Both the position numbers and the translations under genes were made by a program. 34,244 nt of DNA from DATKMK01 sp035541895 (GTDB lineage: Bacteria; Desulfobacterota; Binatia; HRBIN30; JACQVA1), in contig DATKMK010000014.1 in the NCBI GenBank assembly GCA_035541895.1, forward strand, positions 1 through 34,244. Direction: 5' to 3'. Each line of letters opens with the position of its first letter. Within the stretch, counting starts at the first letter, position 1. A model generated the notes under the pieces. It made no database searches. It was not told the origin of the DNA and was given only the letters and a program-made list of their open reading frames with translations. Positions 32,910-34,244 of this stretch are shown one piece after another.

Positions 32910-32940
32910 GTCTCACACAGAGACGCAGAGGCGCAGAGAA
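32910..32940. repeat. CACAGAGACGCAGAGGCGCAGAG dispersed repeat
   Basis: A short purine-rich stretch with an approximate 8-9-base GACGCAGAG/GCGCAGAG period. It belongs to the ubiquitous CGCAGAGGCGCAGAG type of intergenic repeats in deltaproteobacterial and related genomes. The 268 bases between the transposase remnant and the DUF2442 gene hold only such repeats; I see no gene there. Confidence 0.55.
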
Positions 32941-32990
32941 GGGAAGAGCAAGAGCGGGCAGCGACTGTGGTTCTGCATGAGGGCCGCGTC

Positions 32991-33326
32991 CTATTCCAGT
33001 ACCCAGCAACCCTTTACTTTGATCTCGTCGTACATGGCGTCGGGAGCAAGGTCGGCGCCATTCGGCCAACGCACCGCACCGAGGACCACCGCGACTTGCT
33101 CGAAGACTTCTCGCTCACGCAACGCAGCGAACACCGTTCCGTCCACCTGCGGGCCGCGGAGAAACTCACTCATGTCCACCTCGCCCTCGGTGCCGTCGAC
33201 AAACGCGACGCGGAGCCGAGCGTTCGGCAGGGCGGTTGCCTTCGTCACCCGCCACGCGACGGTGTGACGGATCTCTGGCACTAGCTCAGCAGGCTGATCT
33301 TCTTCGGGGGCTGCATCTGTCTGCAT
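32991..33326 (-). CDS. DUF2442 domain protein
   Basis: A 111-residue protein matching DUF2442 from VTKATALPNARLRVAFVDG through EVDMSEFLRGP to the C-terminal VRWPNGADLAPDAMYDE. DUF2442 genes are usually paired with DUF4160 genes, as here, and the pair is suspected to act as a toxin-antitoxin-like or accessory module; this is not established. The ATG at 33326 has GGAGG 10 bases upstream but overlaps the DUF4160 gene by 46 bases. A GTG at 33281 fused to the DUF4160 stop (TAGTG) is an equally good start, giving 96 residues. Confidence 0.82.
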   Translation of the reverse strand: MQTDAAPEEDQPAELVPEIRHTVAWRVTKATALPNARLRVAFVDGTEGEVDMSEFLRGPQVDGTVFAALREREVFEQVAVVLGAVRWPNGADLAPDAMYDEIKVKGCWVLE

Positions 33327-33553
33327 AGATCCCAATCCTCCAATAGATCGGCCTGGTGTTCCGCGGCCCACTCTAGCACCATCGCGTGCGCGCGGCGCGG
33401 CAGCGAACCGCGCGTCACACGCAGCGCGCGAATGTCGATCACGGCTTCAGATTCGGAGTACAGTGCATGGAAGTGGGGTGGACCGTGCTCGGACCAGTAC
33501 ATCTCGATCACAATCCATAGAAAATGCTGATCGTCGGCATCCGTCGCCCTCAC
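33281..33553 (-). CDS. DUF4160 domain protein
   Basis: A 90-residue protein with the DUF4160 core IVIEMYWSEHGPPHFHALYS, then SEAVIDIRALRVTRGSLPRR and AMVLEWAAEHQADLLEDWDL. The conserved HGPPHFHA histidines suggest a metal or catalytic site. The N-terminus is atypical for the family, and the start (GTG at 33553) is uncertain. It is upstream of and overlaps the DUF2442 gene, the usual order. Confidence 0.82.
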   Translation of the reverse strand: MRATDADDQHFLWIVIEMYWSEHGPPHFHALYSESEAVIDIRALRVTRGSLPRRAHAMVLEWAAEHQADLLEDWDLCRQMQPPKKISLLS

Positions 33554-33683
33554 GCCGTCTTGAAGCTGACCACGCCGGCGGTGCGGAAAATCTGCGCGGC
33601 CCCTTCAGCGGCCGCCGGGTAACCGCGCCCAACTTGACGGCGGTCGATGCCGCCACTACGGTCGCGCGACTTGGGAGGTTCGC

Positions 33684-34163
33684 ATGCGATCGATGGTGAA
33701 ACGGGGGATGCCGGCGGCGATGCTGGGGGTGCTCTTTGTGACCAACACCGGTCGAGCTGCCGAGCCGACGATCGCGCCGAGTGGCAGCGCGAGCGCTGCG
33801 CTCACCACCACCGCCTCCGGTCTGCAATACACCGATTTCAAGGTCGGCGACGGCGCCAGCCCGCAGCCGGGCGAGATCGCCATCGTCCACTACACCGGTT
33901 TTCTGGAAGACGGGAAGAAGTTCGAATCCTCGCGCGAGCGCGGCAAACCGTTCGGCTTCAAGGTCGGCGCCGGACAAGTGATTAAGGGCTGGGACGAAGG
34001 CGTCGCGACCATGAAGGTCGGCGGCATCCGCCGTCTGGTCGTGCCACCGTCGCTAGCCTACGGCGAGAAAGGCGCGGGCACCGTCATTCCTCCCAACGCG
34101 CGGCTCACCTTCGACATCGAGCTGATCGATGTCCGCAAGCCGCCCCCCGCAGTCACGCCGTGA
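33684..34163 (+). CDS. exported FKBP-type peptidyl-prolyl isomerase
   Basis: A 159-residue protein with a signal peptide (about 1-25, ending GRA). A short linker leads to one FKBP domain: TTTASGLQYTDFKVGDG, HYTGFLEDGKKFESSRERG, FGFKVGAGQVIKGWDEGVA, GGIRRLVVPPSLAYGEKGAG and PNARLTFDIELIDV. Active-site aromatic residues are retained. It assists periplasmic protein folding. GGGAGG lies 4 bases before the ATG at 33684. The 3' end overlaps the convergent hydrolase gene by about 11 bases. Confidence 0.93.
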   Translation: MRSMVKRGMPAAMLGVLFVTNTGRAAEPTIAPSGSASAALTTTASGLQYTDFKVGDGASPQPGEIAIVHYTGFLEDGKKFESSRERGKPFGFKVGAGQVIKGWDEGVATMKVGGIRRLVVPPSLAYGEKGAGTVIPPNARLTFDIELIDVRKPPPAVTP

Positions 34164-34244
34164 CCGACGTCAAGAAGGTGAGCACCTCGCGGTTGAACAC
34201 TTCCGGCGTCTCGAAGTTGAACCCGTGACTGCCGCCCGGCACCT
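34153..34244 (-). CDS. C-terminus of an alpha/beta hydrolase, cut by the window edge
   Basis: The last 29 codons, read leftwards from the window edge to TGA at 34155-34153, encode VPGGSHGFNFETPEVFNREV and then LTFLTSVTA. GGSHGFNFETPEVFN is the typical C-terminal catalytic-His region of alpha/beta-hydrolase-fold esterases. The rest of the gene lies outside the window. Confidence 0.75.
   Translation of the reverse strand, partial: VPGGSHGFNFETPEVFNREVLTFLTSVTA

Overview
The window is GC-rich, densely packed bacterial chromosome with no rRNA, CRISPR array or intact insertion sequence. The gene content suggests an uncultured lineage of the former Deltaproteobacteria, possibly Candidatus Binatota. 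The grounds are a secreted hydrolase with dockerin/EF-hand-like repeats of the VTVEELVKGVNIALG type, an SCP2-type thiolase paired with a DUF35 protein, acyl-CoA metabolism, a selenocysteine tRNA and many short palindromic dispersed repeats. This assignment is an inference.

Region 1 (1-6780, minus strand) is a sulfate-assimilation locus. Reading along the minus strand it holds a promoter, a 30-codon leader peptide with four consecutive Cys codons, an intrinsic terminator, and then sbp, cysT, a fused cysW-cysA and a DUF2292 (YezD-like) gene. After a G-tract inverted repeat come an outer-membrane porin, a single-domain response regulator and a truncated gene. The leader looks like a classical ribosome-mediated, cysteine-sensing transcription attenuator and is the best find of the window.

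Region 2 (6822-15875) is mixed metabolism: a NUDIX hydrolase, an MFS transporter, a secreted alpha/beta hydrolase, a higBA toxin-antitoxin pair with a palindromic operator, a DUF35-thiolase pair, an acyl-CoA dehydrogenase, an unrecognised 394-residue protein and a small Cys-rich secreted protein.

Region 3 (15876-27089) is envelope and signalling. It has a GT39/83-type membrane glycosyltransferase, a 57-residue CPHC protein, MltG, a hybrid PAS histidine kinase with a degenerate receiver, tRNA-Sec (selC), a cluster of tiny membrane proteins around a PTS EIIA (PtsN-like) gene, and a membrane histidine kinase with its sigma-54 response regulator.

Region 4 (27203-29471) is a three-gene operon with 4-base start/stop overlaps. 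It encodes a 92-residue unknown and two paralogous class I isoprenoid-synthase-like proteins with two Asp-rich motifs each.

Region 5 (29452-34244) has a tight operon of rhodanese, PduO-type cobalamin adenosyltransferase and an ETHE1/glyoxalase II-like hydrolase. A repeat-rich accessory stretch follows with a MITE-like element, an IS1-type transposase remnant and dispersed repeats. It ends with a DUF4160-DUF2442 pair, an exported FKBP and the end of an alpha/beta hydrolase gene.
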